The notes under the pieces are model-generated. The model worked only from the letters and a program-made list of their open reading frames with translations. It ran no database searches and had not been told where the DNA came from. A DNA stretch of 64,000 nucleotides from Coleofasciculus sp. FACHB-1120 (GTDB lineage Bacteria; Cyanobacteriota; Cyanobacteriia; Cyanobacteriales; FACHB-T130). Of this stretch, positions 54,060-63,260 are shown piece after piece (within the stretch, counting starts at the first letter, position 1; every line of letters starts with the position of its first letter). The position numbers and the translations under genes were made by a program. The stretch lies in NCBI RefSeq assembly GCF_014698845.1, contig NZ_JACJTV010000001.1, positions 310,001 to 374,000 of the forward strand. Direction: 5' to 3'.

Positions 54060-57000
54060 TTAAGCAGCACTGCGTTGCCCAAATTGGGTCAAGAAGCGGA
54101 ACGCCTTGACAATGGAACTTGCACAATCTCTAGGGGAAGTGCCGTAAAAAGCACGCCACGCGGCAGCTTTATACTCGTCATAACGATCTACTCGTTCTGG
54201 AAATTTATCCAACCAAGCCAAGCGCACGGCATGACCAATTAGCACATCTAGCACAATATATTCTTCTACTTGTAACTCTGGATTTGCTTGAGCGATCGCT
54301 GCCAATTCCATCAACGCCTCAATATTCACCTTCCGGTATTCCGGTGCCTGTATCTTATTGAGCAAATGCTCGATCCGCAGGGCAAAATTCTTTTCCCCTG
54401 GCGTCATTTCCGACAAAATCAAATGGCTATCCAAACGATTGCGCCGCTCTAGCTTATCCCCAATTACCAAACCTTTGCAGTGTTTCAGCAGTCTCCAGAC
54501 GCTGGGATAAAAGTCTTTCGGGACTCGATTGAGCGCCCCGTCCAGTTGTCGCTGTCGCAACCAACCCCCAGCAGTGGGTGCCTCTGCCTCATCGGGTTCC
54601 ACCGGCACCACCCACTCAATCTCCTGTTCCTGCTGTTTGACGTGTAAGGATTCTTGCTGACGCAGCACTTGGTTCATCCCCTCATACCCAGCTAATACTT
54701 GGCGCAGCCGCATTCTCACTTCAAACGGACTTAACTGCATCAAGTGTTCGTAAGCTTCATCCTGAGTCAGGCGTAACTCGTGCGCCAATTCGCTAGTCAA
54801 CAGCAGAATCAAATATCCTACCCGCAGCGTCAGCAAACCGTCAAATAGCTGAGGTTCCCCCTTGATCAGCAGTCCGAGATAAATGAGGATTTCTTGAGTG
54901 AAGACGCGATCGCGAATATCCTCCCCACAGAACTCGCGGATCTTGTCCATAATTTCTGTATAAGACATCGGGCGTGCTATCAGCGACGCCTCAGTATACG
55001 CCTTGCCCACCGTAATCTGCTTGCCCCGCACCAGGATATCCGTTACCGCATCCGACAAGCCAATATCAACCTTATTCAGTAACCCAGCAGCATGACGCAC
55101 CACCGTCCAATAGGGGGACGCTCCGCTGGTGCCTGCCTTGGTGTAAACTTCATCCAGCAAATCCGCCACCGTCACTCGCTGTCCGGGTCCCCCAAAGCCG
55201 GTATCAAAATCCAATCCCTGCAACCGCACCAAGGTATGCAACAACTCGATTTGTTCATAGATGTTTTCCGACTCCCGAAGGCTAGAGAGCAATAACCCCA
55301 AGTTGGTTTCGCACTCCAGCATAAATTCTTGAGTATTACCCAACGGCCCATTCTTATCGGGATGGCTAGTCAGGTAGTACCGCCGCGTCGCCGCATCTTG
55401 AACTGGCGACTGGGTAAACTCAAAGTCGTGTAGAAAATCAATTCGTTGTGTCCCAGATGTCAGCATCAGCTGATTGAGCCGCCCCAATTTCACCCGAACC
55501 CCATTACATAAACCATCTTTTAGCTCCTGCATCAGTTCCAGAAGCGCCTCTGAGCCGGTTTCCAACATCGCGTGGGTCAGCAACAACGTCATGGTAGGAC
55601 GCCCTAGCTCAAACCAATTGCGCTGAATATAAGCCAGTTCGCTCTGAATTTCAGCAACTAAGAAATGGTAGTCAAGGGTCAGGTAAAACTGCTGTTGATC
55701 CAAAAATGACGGTAAGAAAACAATCGTCTCGCTGCGGATGCGAAAAATCCTTGATGTCGTTAAAGTCCGCAACCGACGCACGGGTCTACCCGTGAGTCCC
55801 AGCTTGTCGTTCCGCCCAATTTGGGTATAAACCGCTGAGAGTTCTGTTGCTTGACGCACCTGAATCGGCTCTAGTTGTTGCGGCGTCTGGGTTGCAATGC
55901 CGTGGACTGCTAATTCAGCCTGCAACTTTTCATCTTCTGCCAGCAGCGCAATTTGTACCATCGGGTTTCCTTCCCGACCCACACTCAGGTGCCGTCCCAG
56001 CGGGTCAATATCTCCCACCGCGATTAACTTTTCACTCAGCATTTCTCCTAGCAGGTACAAGCTTTGCGCCCACACCAAGGGGATATTTTCATTCGGCAGG
56101 CGCGGTTGGGTGTGGGGGTTCTGTCTCTCCGCCTCAATCTTTTCCGCCGGGACATAATAAAGCTCCGGTAGCAGCCGCAAACCGTCCTGCTCAATCAGCA
56201 GAAACTCCAGACACTCTTGGTAATCCTTAACCTGTTCCATATCTCCTCGAAACAAGCCATCCAGCACCAGGTAGGTGAAAAATAAAGGCCATTCGCACTC
56301 AATATGCTCAAATTGTTGCAATTCCCAAGGTTCGTAGTGCAAGCGGCTAGTATCTTCCAAAACAGTTTGGTGTCCATCTCGCAAAAAGCGTTTGCAGCCG
56401 TAGCGTCCCTCCAGTTTGTCGATGATTTTCTGTCGGGTACGTTCCATCAGCTCCATATTTTCCACCGCAAAGGCTGGGAAACTAATGACGCTCAAGCTAG
56501 CCGCATCTACTTCTTTGGAGCTTGATTCCCTTGGCAGCAGTGATTTCAGGGTCATGCGGGCGCGGGCAATTTCATCCGGCAGCACATGAATTACAGAAGC
56601 CTGAGAACCACGCACTCCGAATAAATCCAGTCCGCTAATTGCTTCTAAGGCGGCTTTTGCCATCCCGACCGAACTGGCATTTAGCTCTGGATTCCCCCGG
56701 TTTATCTTATTTCCCCGCTCCCAAATCCCATAATCGGGGGTTCGGTAAGTTCTGCCAATGTAATAGACCAGATTTTGGACAAAGTTTACTTCGTCAATGG
56801 CGTAGATGATATGTAACCCCGATGCCGTCATCTGAGCCAGCATCAGCAGAAATAGCGAGGTGGCATCTAACTGCAAGTGTCCCCAAGCGTCATCGCCAAC
56901 TACGACATCACCGCTGCTGGTGTTGTATTTGGCATGCAGACAGTCTAGGAGGGATTGGCTTTGTTTGAATTGCTCGACTTTGTGGCTCTGTCGCATCATA

Positions 57001-57287
57001 CAGAACAACAGCCCCCGCATCAGCTTGACGACGCTTTGTTCTAGCTCGTAGGTGCGCCCCTTATCTTCATCGACTTTGCGGTAAGCCAGCGCCAATCCCC
57101 AAACGGCGAGAATGCTGTAAACGTTGTCGCGTACCCAGGCATCGGTGTAGTCGCCGTGGGCGTTAATTGCAGTACTAGCGGGCAACAGACCCGTAATCGG
57201 ATTTTGACGATTGAGAATGACAGCCTTGATCTGGTGGTAGTAATTATCGAGGCGATCGCTTAGCGGTTGTGAGGCGTTTAGCAACAT
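54060..57287 (-). CDS. GH15-related, phosphorylase-kinase-subunit-like protein
   Basis: A 1075-aa soluble protein of the glycoside hydrolase family 15 / phosphorylase kinase alpha-beta superfamily. The first 460 residues form an (alpha/alpha)6 glucoamylase-type domain with A-H-G-D-Y-T-D-A-W-V-R-D-N-V-Y-S and G-D-V-V-V-G-D-D-A-W-G-H-L-Q-L-D-A, followed by I-W-E-R-G. The rest matches the long helical C-terminal part shared with eukaryotic phosphorylase b kinase alpha/beta. GGAGA precedes the ATG. Cyanobacteria have one such gene; no substrate or regulatory role is established, though glycogen metabolism is a natural guess. No glg genes are near. Confidence 0.88.
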   Translation of the reverse strand: MLLNASQPLSDRLDNYYHQIKAVILNRQNPITGLLPASTAINAHGDYTDAWVRDNVYSILAVWGLALAYRKVDEDKGRTYELEQSVVKLMRGLLFCMMRQSHKVEQFKQSQSLLDCLHAKYNTSSGDVVVGDDAWGHLQLDATSLFLLMLAQMTASGLHIIYAIDEVNFVQNLVYYIGRTYRTPDYGIWERGNKINRGNPELNASSVGMAKAALEAISGLDLFGVRGSQASVIHVLPDEIARARMTLKSLLPRESSSKEVDAASLSVISFPAFAVENMELMERTRQKIIDKLEGRYGCKRFLRDGHQTVLEDTSRLHYEPWELQQFEHIECEWPLFFTYLVLDGLFRGDMEQVKDYQECLEFLLIEQDGLRLLPELYYVPAEKIEAERQNPHTQPRLPNENIPLVWAQSLYLLGEMLSEKLIAVGDIDPLGRHLSVGREGNPMVQIALLAEDEKLQAELAVHGIATQTPQQLEPIQVRQATELSAVYTQIGRNDKLGLTGRPVRRLRTLTTSRIFRIRSETIVFLPSFLDQQQFYLTLDYHFLVAEIQSELAYIQRNWFELGRPTMTLLLTHAMLETGSEALLELMQELKDGLCNGVRVKLGRLNQLMLTSGTQRIDFLHDFEFTQSPVQDAATRRYYLTSHPDKNGPLGNTQEFMLECETNLGLLLSSLRESENIYEQIELLHTLVRLQGLDFDTGFGGPGQRVTVADLLDEVYTKAGTSGASPYWTVVRHAAGLLNKVDIGLSDAVTDILVRGKQITVGKAYTEASLIARPMSYTEIMDKIREFCGEDIRDRVFTQEILIYLGLLIKGEPQLFDGLLTLRVGYLILLLTSELAHELRLTQDEAYEHLMQLSPFEVRMRLRQVLAGYEGMNQVLRQQESLHVKQQEQEIEWVVPVEPDEAEAPTAGGWLRQRQLDGALNRVPKDFYPSVWRLLKHCKGLVIGDKLERRNRLDSHLILSEMTPGEKNFALRIEHLLNKIQAPEYRKVNIEALMELAAIAQANPELQVEEYIVLDVLIGHAVRLAWLDKFPERVDRYDEYKAAAWRAFYGTSPRDCASSIVKAFRFLTQFGQRSAA

Positions 57288-57383
57288 ATCATTCTCCAGC
57301 AGTATGGGGAATCCAGCCTAAGTGCTTTTTATTTTCGCACCAAAGCCAAAATTCATCTGACCAATGGAACAGATTGTTGCGCG

Positions 57384-57422
57384 TTTACAAATATTTGGTT
57401 ACATTAATTTAAAGATTGTAAC
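57384..57422 (+). promoter_or_regulatory. Possible RpaB/HLR1-type half-sites ahead of hli
   Basis: TTTACA at 57384-57389 and GTTACA at 57398-57403 lie in direct orientation, and TGTAAC (inverted) at 57417-57422. HLR1 consists of two (G/T)TTACA repeats bound by RpaB on high-light genes. The half-sites here are 14 bases apart from start to start, wider than the 10 of the usual HLR1, so this is suggestive only. Confidence 0.35.
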
Positions 57423-57447
57423 AAAACGTCATTATCGAGTTAAAACT

Positions 57448-57603
57448 ATGCAAAATCAAGACCGCAACGATGCAACCAAGATTGGCTTTACGCCGCAAGC
57501 TGAAAATTGGAATGGGCGTTTCGCCATGATCGGCTTCCTCGCTGCCATGATGATTGAACTCACCACGGGTCAAGGCGTGCTTCATTTTTGGGGTCTCATG
57601 TAA
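57448..57603 (+). CDS. hli: High-light-inducible protein (Hlip/Scp)
   Basis: A 51-aa one-helix chlorophyll-binding protein of the thylakoid. The helix carries the generic LHC motif [20 protein letters not shown] with the E-x-x-N-x-R chlorophyll-ligand pair, then G-Q-G-V-L-H-F-W-G. Hlips protect photosystem II assembly intermediates and carotenoid-chlorophyll complexes under high light. ATG 57448 is chosen; an open frame extends upstream to 57364 but that part is not family-like and overlaps the promoter region. No clear ribosome site is visible. Confidence 0.93.
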   Translation: MQNQDRNDATKIGFTPQAENWNGRFAMIGFLAAMMIELTTGQGVLHFWGLM

Positions 57604-57690
57604 TTATTTCAGTTTTATAAATTTGGTCAATCTCAAAAGCTCGCTGGGAGTTTCTCTAGGAATTCCCGGTTTTTTGGTTTTCCAAATAAT

Positions 57691-57722
57691 AGTAGGGGCA
57701 GGTCAAGAAACCCGCCCCTACT
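57691..57722. terminator. Terminator hairpin between hli and sigA
   Basis: AGTAGGGGCAGGT (57691-57703) and ACCCGCCCCTACT (57710-57722) form a 13-bp stem with one mismatch, between the convergent ends of hli and sigA. A short A/T-rich tract follows on either side. The AGTAGGGGC core is a common cyanobacterial repeat type. Confidence 0.6.
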
Positions 57723-57750
57723 ATTTAGTTATCTCGCTAAAAAGGATTGT

Positions 57751-58953
57751 TTAGCGAATGTATTCTTTGAGAATACTGTTGCGATTAGGATGGCGCAACT
57801 TGCGGAGAGCTTTCGCTTCAATTTGACGAATCCGTTCGCGGGTAACGTTGAAGATTTGACCGATTTCTTCAAGAGTTTTCATGCGTCCATCATCCAAACC
57901 GTAGCGCAGACGCAGCACATCCCGTTCGCGGGGGCTGAGGGTGTCGAGGACGCTTTCTAGGTCTTCCCGGAGGAGATTTTTAGAAACTTGATCTTCGGGG
58001 GTTTCACCATCTGCTTCGATGAAGTCTCCTAGGCGAGAGTCTTCTTCTTTACCGATGGGAGTTTCTAGAGAAATGGGTAACTGAGCTGATTTGGCGATGA
58101 ATCGCAATTTCTCGATGGTCATTTCCATGCGAGTTGCGATTTCTTCTTCAGTGGGTTTGCGACCCATTTCTTGGGATAGAAGCTTGGTGGTTTTCTTAAT
58201 GCGGGAGATAGTTTCGTACAGGTGGACGGGTAGTCGAATGGTGCGAGATTGATCCGCGATCGCTCTCGTGATTGCCTGCCGAATCCACCACGTCGCATAG
58301 GTGGAGAACTTGTAACCTTTTTCGTGGTCAAATTTTTCAGCGGCTCGAATCAAGCCTAGACTGCCTTCCTGAATCAAGTCTTGGAAAGATAAGCCGCGAT
58401 TCATATATTTTTTGGCAATCGAAACCACCAAACGCAGGTTTGACTGCACCATTTTGTCCTTAGCGCGGCGACCTACATAAAGGCGATGTCGGAACGCTGG
58501 TAGGCGCTTCTTCACCTCTTTAGACCACTCTTCTTGTTGCGGTTCGCGCCCTAGCTGAGTAGCGAGTTGTTCCCAAACCCGTTCAGATTTCAGGACTCCT
58601 TCAGCCCACTCTATATCCTGCGGTTCCCGCTCCAGATTTTCGATCAGTTGCTCGCGCAAACGCTCTAATTCTAGTAAGTCGGCTATTTTGCGTGCAAGTT
58701 CAATTTCTTCATCGGCTCGTAAGAGACGAATCCGACCAATTTCTTGTAAATAGAGACGAATCGAATCCTCAGTGTAGTGTTTCTTTTTGGTTTGCACCCG
58801 ACGACGGGATCTACTGACCTTACCAGGCTTACCTTCGTCTTCATCGGGCGTTACGTCTACAAAGTCGTCTTGATCCGCGTCTTCATCAATTAAGAGATCC
58901 AACTCGCTCTCAGGCGGAGTGATGATTTCGAGTACGTCGTTGGCCTGGGTCAT
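57751..58953 (-). CDS. sigA: RNA polymerase principal sigma factor SigA
   Basis: A 400-aa group 1 sigma-70 factor. The N-terminal 55 residues are acidic then basic (D-E-D-A-D-Q-D-D-F), the short cyanobacterial version of region 1.1. Region 1.2 begins at about 59 ([14 protein letters not shown]), region 2 about 165-235 ([18 protein letters not shown] with [13 protein letters not shown]), region 4 about 330-395 with the E-R-D-V-L and T-R-E-R-I-R-Q-I-E helix-turn-helix. Directs transcription of housekeeping genes. A leader hairpin is present upstream (gap entry). Convergent with hli. Confidence 0.96.
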   Translation of the reverse strand: MTQANDVLEIITPPESELDLLIDEDADQDDFVDVTPDEDEGKPGKVSRSRRRVQTKKKHYTEDSIRLYLQEIGRIRLLRADEEIELARKIADLLELERLREQLIENLEREPQDIEWAEGVLKSERVWEQLATQLGREPQQEEWSKEVKKRLPAFRHRLYVGRRAKDKMVQSNLRLVVSIAKKYMNRGLSFQDLIQEGSLGLIRAAEKFDHEKGYKFSTYATWWIRQAITRAIADQSRTIRLPVHLYETISRIKKTTKLLSQEMGRKPTEEEIATRMEMTIEKLRFIAKSAQLPISLETPIGKEEDSRLGDFIEADGETPEDQVSKNLLREDLESVLDTLSPRERDVLRLRYGLDDGRMKTLEEIGQIFNVTRERIRQIEAKALRKLRHPNRNSILKEYIR

Positions 58954-59611
58954 GCCGAATTCCTCATGCTCCTTCAGTTAAAGACCAGAAGATGGTGTTA
59001 GTTAATCTACAAAACAAGTGAGCCAGTCATTTATCTTGCCAGCTTTCAACGCTTGCTGACTGGCTAAATGAGAGAAAAGGGAGAATGCGCTCGCGTGAAA
59101 CGCCAGCGTTCGATAACCGCGTTGAAATAGGTGTTAATGCTGGTAGTGTTCAAAACCTTTCCGATTGTAGCCTTTCTCACAAAACTTGCACGCTTTTGGT
59201 TTATTTAAACCTTCAAATATGAAGTTAATGTCAAAGTGGCTTTTCCAAATGGATAATCTGATTGGAATTGATACACCCATTCCGATCCCATCTCCTTCAA
59301 GTAGCTTTTGCAGGATTTACCAGCAACACTTGCTGGTTGATTTGGTGATGCCTCCAGCCAGTTGATCGCTGTATTTCTATAAATAGCCTATAGTTAAGCG
59401 TCAAAGGTTTGGGGAGAGTAGCACTAAGCAGTAATGAACGTTTAGGCAAAACTAGAGAAAATGTTGCTTTATCTCGCATTTTGCTTCAATGCAACTCTAT
59501 CCTACTGACGCTTTATGGGCGATGGGTTGCGACAAATGGCTGAATTCTATTCCGTCATTCTAATCAACAAGAGCCAAAATGTGACAGAGAGAACATCAAT
59601 ATATTTCCTAT
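58954..59611. other. sigA upstream region
   Basis: 658 bases with no gene. An 8-bp stem GCCAGTCA (59022-59029) with TGACTGGC (59057-59064) may form in the sigA leader RNA. A 60-codon minus-strand frame (59297-59479) has no family and is not called. Promoters for sigA should lie here, but I cannot fix a start site. Confidence 0.4.
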
Positions 59612-60298
59612 TTAGGTTAAAGAGGTCAACTGACTTTGCTGCCACAGCGCATCGATGGTAACAAATTGATATCCTTGCTGCAAGAGTTGGGGCACTAGCT
59701 GGGCGGTTGTTTCAGCCACATCTTGACCTCCATAATAGCCATCATGCAAAACAATGACCGAACCATTTTGGACTTGCCGCAAAACTCGCTGTACGACAAC
59801 GCTAACCCCAGGCTGCACCCAGTCTTCTGGCACCACGCTCCACATGACAGGTCGATAGTTCCACTGCTGCAATAAATCTAAGGTCTGGGGTGTAAACAAA
59901 CCGTTGGGGGGTCGAACGTCACGAATAAATTGTGGATCGAGTTGACAGGCTTGTTGAATCGCCTGCTGTGTCTTTTCCATACTTTGTTTGAGGTCAGCTG
60001 GACTCAGCTTAGGAAAAGCGCGATGATCGTACCCATGCAGCCCAAGCCAGTGACCCCGCCGGTAGACTTCCTTGGCAGTTGCTGGTGCGCGGTTAACGCA
60101 AACACCCAGCCAAAAAAAACTGGCGGGTATGCCATAGTGGTCTAGCACTTTCAATAGTTCGGGAGTGTATTGGGGATGGGGGCCATCATCAAACGTGAGA
60201 GCGATCGCTCGTGAATTTCCAGTACCCGACCATAGACAACGGGGAAAGGCAGGCTGAAGAATTCGGTACACAATAGGAAATAGCGGAGCTAGCTGCAT
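59612..60298 (-). CDS. Polysaccharide deacetylase (NodB-like)
   Basis: A 228-aa carbohydrate esterase family 4 protein. Motif 1 is T-F-D-D-G-P-H with Asp37-Asp38, motif 2 is H88-G-Y-D-H92 (metal-binding H-x3-H), motif 3 R-P-P-N-G-L-F-T, and the later motifs include V-I-V-L-H-D-G-Y-Y. Metal ligands and the catalytic Asp are all present, so it should be active, removing acetyl groups from N-acetylglucosamine polymers or peptidoglycan. A hydrophobic start (residues 1-20) lacks a clear signal cleavage site, so location is uncertain. Divergent from the lipoprotein gene 41 bases away. Confidence 0.88.
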   Translation of the reverse strand: MQLAPLFPIVYRILQPAFPRCLWSGTGNSRAIALTFDDGPHPQYTPELLKVLDHYGIPASFFWLGVCVNRAPATAKEVYRRGHWLGLHGYDHRAFPKLSPADLKQSMEKTQQAIQQACQLDPQFIRDVRPPNGLFTPQTLDLLQQWNYRPVMWSVVPEDWVQPGVSVVVQRVLRQVQNGSVIVLHDGYYGGQDVAETTAQLVPQLLQQGYQFVTIDALWQQSQLTSLT

Positions 60299-60339
60299 TT
60301 GCTCTTTGATGTCGTTTTTCTAATGGGTGTCAACAGACG

Positions 60340-60876
60340 GTGAGTCTCAAAGGTCAATTTAAACAACAAAGCCCATTTCTTGCCATACTAGCGGGAGCTT
60401 CTCTGTTATTTGCTCTCTCTGGGTGCAGCACTGTAACCACTAATCAGTATGAAGCAACCGCCCGGACAACTTTAACTTGGAAGGTCGGTTACTCGACCAA
60501 TCCCGGTCGCAATCAAGAGCGAATCGAAACTTTTGGCTCTACTTCCTTACTCAACCGCAATGGGGAGAAGCCAGAAGGCGCGGTAATTGGTCCCGACGAA
60601 CGGGAACTCTGGTGGTCTGCACTGCCACCACGCCCTACGCTTGATGAAATTGAACAGCGGCTGCAACCTGCCGAAAAGGCAAGCCAGCCAGAGATTTTGC
60701 GAGATGTGAATTACCAGATTACTTATCGCAGCAATGGGCAGAGTGTTACATTGCCAACGAATTACGATGTCTATAGAGAAGTTGTTAAGGCATATCCCTC
60801 CCAAACGCCTTTAGAGCTGACGCTGGGAGTTAACGATTCCTCTGTGGAAAAAGCAGAACCCAAGTTTGAGAATTAA
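60340..60876 (+). CDS. Lipoprotein, conserved unknown
   Basis: A 178-aa exported protein with a lipobox at A-L-S-G-C29, so the mature protein is predicted to be lipidated at Cys29 and anchored in a membrane. The mature part is rich in Thr/Arg (L-T-W-K-V-G-Y-S-T-N-P-G-R-N-Q-E-R, L-W-W-S-A-L-P-P-R-P-T) and of unknown fold. It starts with GTG 60340 because the nearest ATG upstream (60323) ends at once. Divergent from the deacetylase, with which it may share a promoter region. No family recognised. Confidence 0.75.
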   Translation: MSLKGQFKQQSPFLAILAGASLLFALSGCSTVTTNQYEATARTTLTWKVGYSTNPGRNQERIETFGSTSLLNRNGEKPEGAVIGPDERELWWSALPPRPTLDEIEQRLQPAEKASQPEILRDVNYQITYRSNGQSVTLPTNYDVYREVVKAYPSQTPLELTLGVNDSSVEKAEPKFEN

Positions 60877-60947
60877 AAGAGAATTAAAACGCAAAAATTA
60901 AGACTCTTGCGATCGCTTCCCTGTCTCTTGGCTCCTTTTCCTTCTGC

Positions 60948-61727
60948 TTAATTCTTCCTGCGGACTTTAGCCACAGACCGTTTCAAAACAACGGGCGTCT
61001 TTAATGGTTGACTACCCTTAATTAACGGCTGGTTACTCTCCAATGCTTGCAGACCATCGAGAACCGCATCTCGGATCGCCGCTTCCGGTTCTTGATTCAG
61101 CATCAGCCGAAAGTATTCGGCAACACTACGTCGATGCTCCCGCTCTAACCGAGCCTCTGTAACTAAGGCACAAAGTCGGCGAACCGCAATCAGACGCTTC
61201 AGAGGGTCTACCTGCGTCAGCTCCGTTAACCAATGGTTCAGGTTAGCTTCATCCCGATTCAATTGACGGCTAATAATTTGCCAGACCAAGAGAATCAGAG
61301 TTGCCAGAGTGCCCAGACCTTGAAGAATTGCACCGGCGGCAATCCAGGGACTATCGGAGTCTACCCAGATGGAAACCGCCATGTAAGTGCTAAAGCTGGC
61401 AATGCCGCCACTGCCAACGGCGAGAGTTAATTGCCGGTTGGAGCCGCTAAAAAACCGTTGTAGACTCGACCAATGTACTTGCCAGTCCCACTCCTGCATC
61501 AGGTAAACCAGCAACATGACCAACACACCAGCGCCGGTTGCCAGTAGGAGCTTCCAGTTCCAGAACAGCATCACCACCACAACGGCGCTCACCCCTAGCC
61601 AGCTGCTCGATCCCTGAATTGGGTACCGGGGAAACAGCTTGAGAACTGGCATTTTTAATTGTTTCTGCGACAGAGCCAATTGGATCTGGTTAACGAGTTG
61701 TTGTCGCCAAGACGACGCCTGTGCCAC
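60948..61727 (-). CDS. Armadillo-type-fold membrane protein, conserved cyanobacterial
   Basis: A 259-aa protein with four hydrophobic segments (about 43-60, 62-78, 105-125, 130-152), the first two with many Leu/Val/Trp, and a C-terminal helical domain (about 160-245) of the armadillo/HEAT type (L-N-H-W-L-T-E-L-T-Q-V-D-P-L-K-R-L-I-A-V-R-R-L). Starts with GTG 61727 preceded by AGGAAA. The tail is very basic (V-R-R-K-N). Function unknown; membrane location is predicted. Convergent with the lipoprotein gene. Confidence 0.75.
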   Translation of the reverse strand: MAQASSWRQQLVNQIQLALSQKQLKMPVLKLFPRYPIQGSSSWLGVSAVVVVMLFWNWKLLLATGAGVLVMLLVYLMQEWDWQVHWSSLQRFFSGSNRQLTLAVGSGGIASFSTYMAVSIWVDSDSPWIAAGAILQGLGTLATLILLVWQIISRQLNRDEANLNHWLTELTQVDPLKRLIAVRRLCALVTEARLEREHRRSVAEYFRLMLNQEPEAAIRDAVLDGLQALESNQPLIKGSQPLKTPVVLKRSVAKVRRKN

Positions 61728-61872
61728 GAAAGTTTCCTGCTTAAGTCAGATAGATTATACCTAACGAGTTAACTATCCTAATAACTTTTAGTTTTTAGTC
61801 CGTAGCCCGTAGTCATTCGTCCTCCGTTTTAGCGAGTTGACCTATGACTACTAACCAATGAACCCTGACCGC

Positions 61873-62580
61873 TCACAAACCAAAGCTCAAGTCATCGACG
61901 GTCAGACAGCCATCAAAGGCGTAGAAGGTGATCCGATAGATATTTGGGGCTGCTACGCTCAGCTGACTGTTCGGAGGAACATTAGAATTCGTTCCGGCTA
62001 GATTTGGCTCTGTCAACTCCGCGCGAGCCAGGAGTTGGTTCTGCTGGTCGTAGGCAGATAAAATTGTTCGCTGAGAACTGGTGACAAAGCCACTGACATA
62101 GCGAACCGGAGATTGAAAGGAAATTTCTATTAAGCCATTCTTAGGGGCACCCATGAGGACGGTGGTGCCAGATCGGGGGGGGAAAGCGGGGTTAGACGGA
62201 TGCAGGGCGATCGCATTTCTAAACGTGAGACCCCATTGCTGAAACTGGCGCTCCACCACGTCAAAGCATTTCAAGTCTTCCATGTTGAGGCGAACGCAGG
62301 TCGGCTTATTTACGGGGAAGCCGGAGTCAGCGCTAGGTGGCTCCACGCTAGGAGAAGCGACAACGGTAGACCCATCGACGAACTCCATTGTTGGCGCGGA
62401 TGCGTTCAAGTCGCTGATTTCATCCCACGGAAGACTGCATTGCTTTGCCATAACATTCTGTGAATGTACTTTTTCCCGAACTGGATCGCCCTTAATTGCT
62501 CCGACGCAGATATCTCCAGACTTGACGGAACTATCACTTGGGAGTGACGACCTGAAGCTACTAACCCCCCCTCTGTTCAT
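61873..62580 (-). CDS. Conserved unknown protein, beta-sandwich-like
   Basis: A 235-aa soluble protein with no signal peptide visible. The C-terminal 140 residues read as a beta-sandwich of the type seen in PEP-CTERM and lectin-like proteins: V-S-G-F-V-T-S-S-Q-R-T-I-L-S-A-Y-D and R-I-T-F-Y-A-F-D-G-C-L-T-V-D-D-L-S-F-G. The first 45 residues are low-complexity. AAGGAGG at about 4 bases before ATG 62580 is a strong ribosome site and fixes the start, although an internal ATG at 62451 (MAKQCSLPWDE) begins the conserved part. Function unknown. Confidence 0.7.
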   Translation of the reverse strand: MNRGGVSSFRSSLPSDSSVKSGDICVGAIKGDPVREKVHSQNVMAKQCSLPWDEISDLNASAPTMEFVDGSTVVASPSVEPPSADSGFPVNKPTCVRLNMEDLKCFDVVERQFQQWGLTFRNAIALHPSNPAFPPRSGTTVLMGAPKNGLIEISFQSPVRYVSGFVTSSQRTILSAYDQQNQLLARAELTEPNLAGTNSNVPPNSQLSVAAPNIYRITFYAFDGCLTVDDLSFGL

Positions 62581-63260
62581 TCAGCCTCCTTGACTTATGG
62601 GGCATCTTTTACGATCTGATTCCGAGTAATGCTTCTTCCCTCAGGCAAAAAATTCCGCATTTTTATTTTCTTTTGAGAGAAGTTTTAGAAGAAATGTTCC
62701 AGCCATCCACTTTGGCTGATAATCGATTGCCATCGCGATCGCACACCCTGTTATTTAAATACGCAGAAAGCCGGTGAGGGGTTTCACCCCCTACCGTTTG
62801 GATTATCCCTGATTTTTTCTAATTTTGCGGAAAAAACCAGCGGATAGATTGGCATAGCGGGAATCCTATCAACCTAACGATATATTTTTACCTTAATTCA
62901 CATCTGTCTTTAGGAATAACTATCTATCAAAATCTTTAATTTTAAGACGGTTGTTTTATCGTTCCTTTAAATTGCAAATAAATTCCAAAATTGTTGCTCC
63001 AGCGAGGCTGGGCGCATTTGGTGCCATTAGTTGTTTTGATGTTGACCCGGTAAGAATTCCTGAAAAAACCTGAAACTACTTATATGTAAGCGTTTCATCA
63101 TTCAAAATCTAAAGCAAAAACCTAAAATAGTATCAGTCACCAGCTCAACTCAGCATCGGCAATTGAAACTGGGTGCTAGGAATCAACCACTAGCCAGACG
63201 TTCTCACACTTAACAATTCGCGACAATGAGCGCTTGTGGCGATAACAATGAGGTTTATTC
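62581..63260. other. 680-base gap
   Basis: No gene is apparent. The region is mildly A/T-rich with one HIP1 site near 62735. It holds the promoters of the two divergent genes at its ends. Confidence 0.45.
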
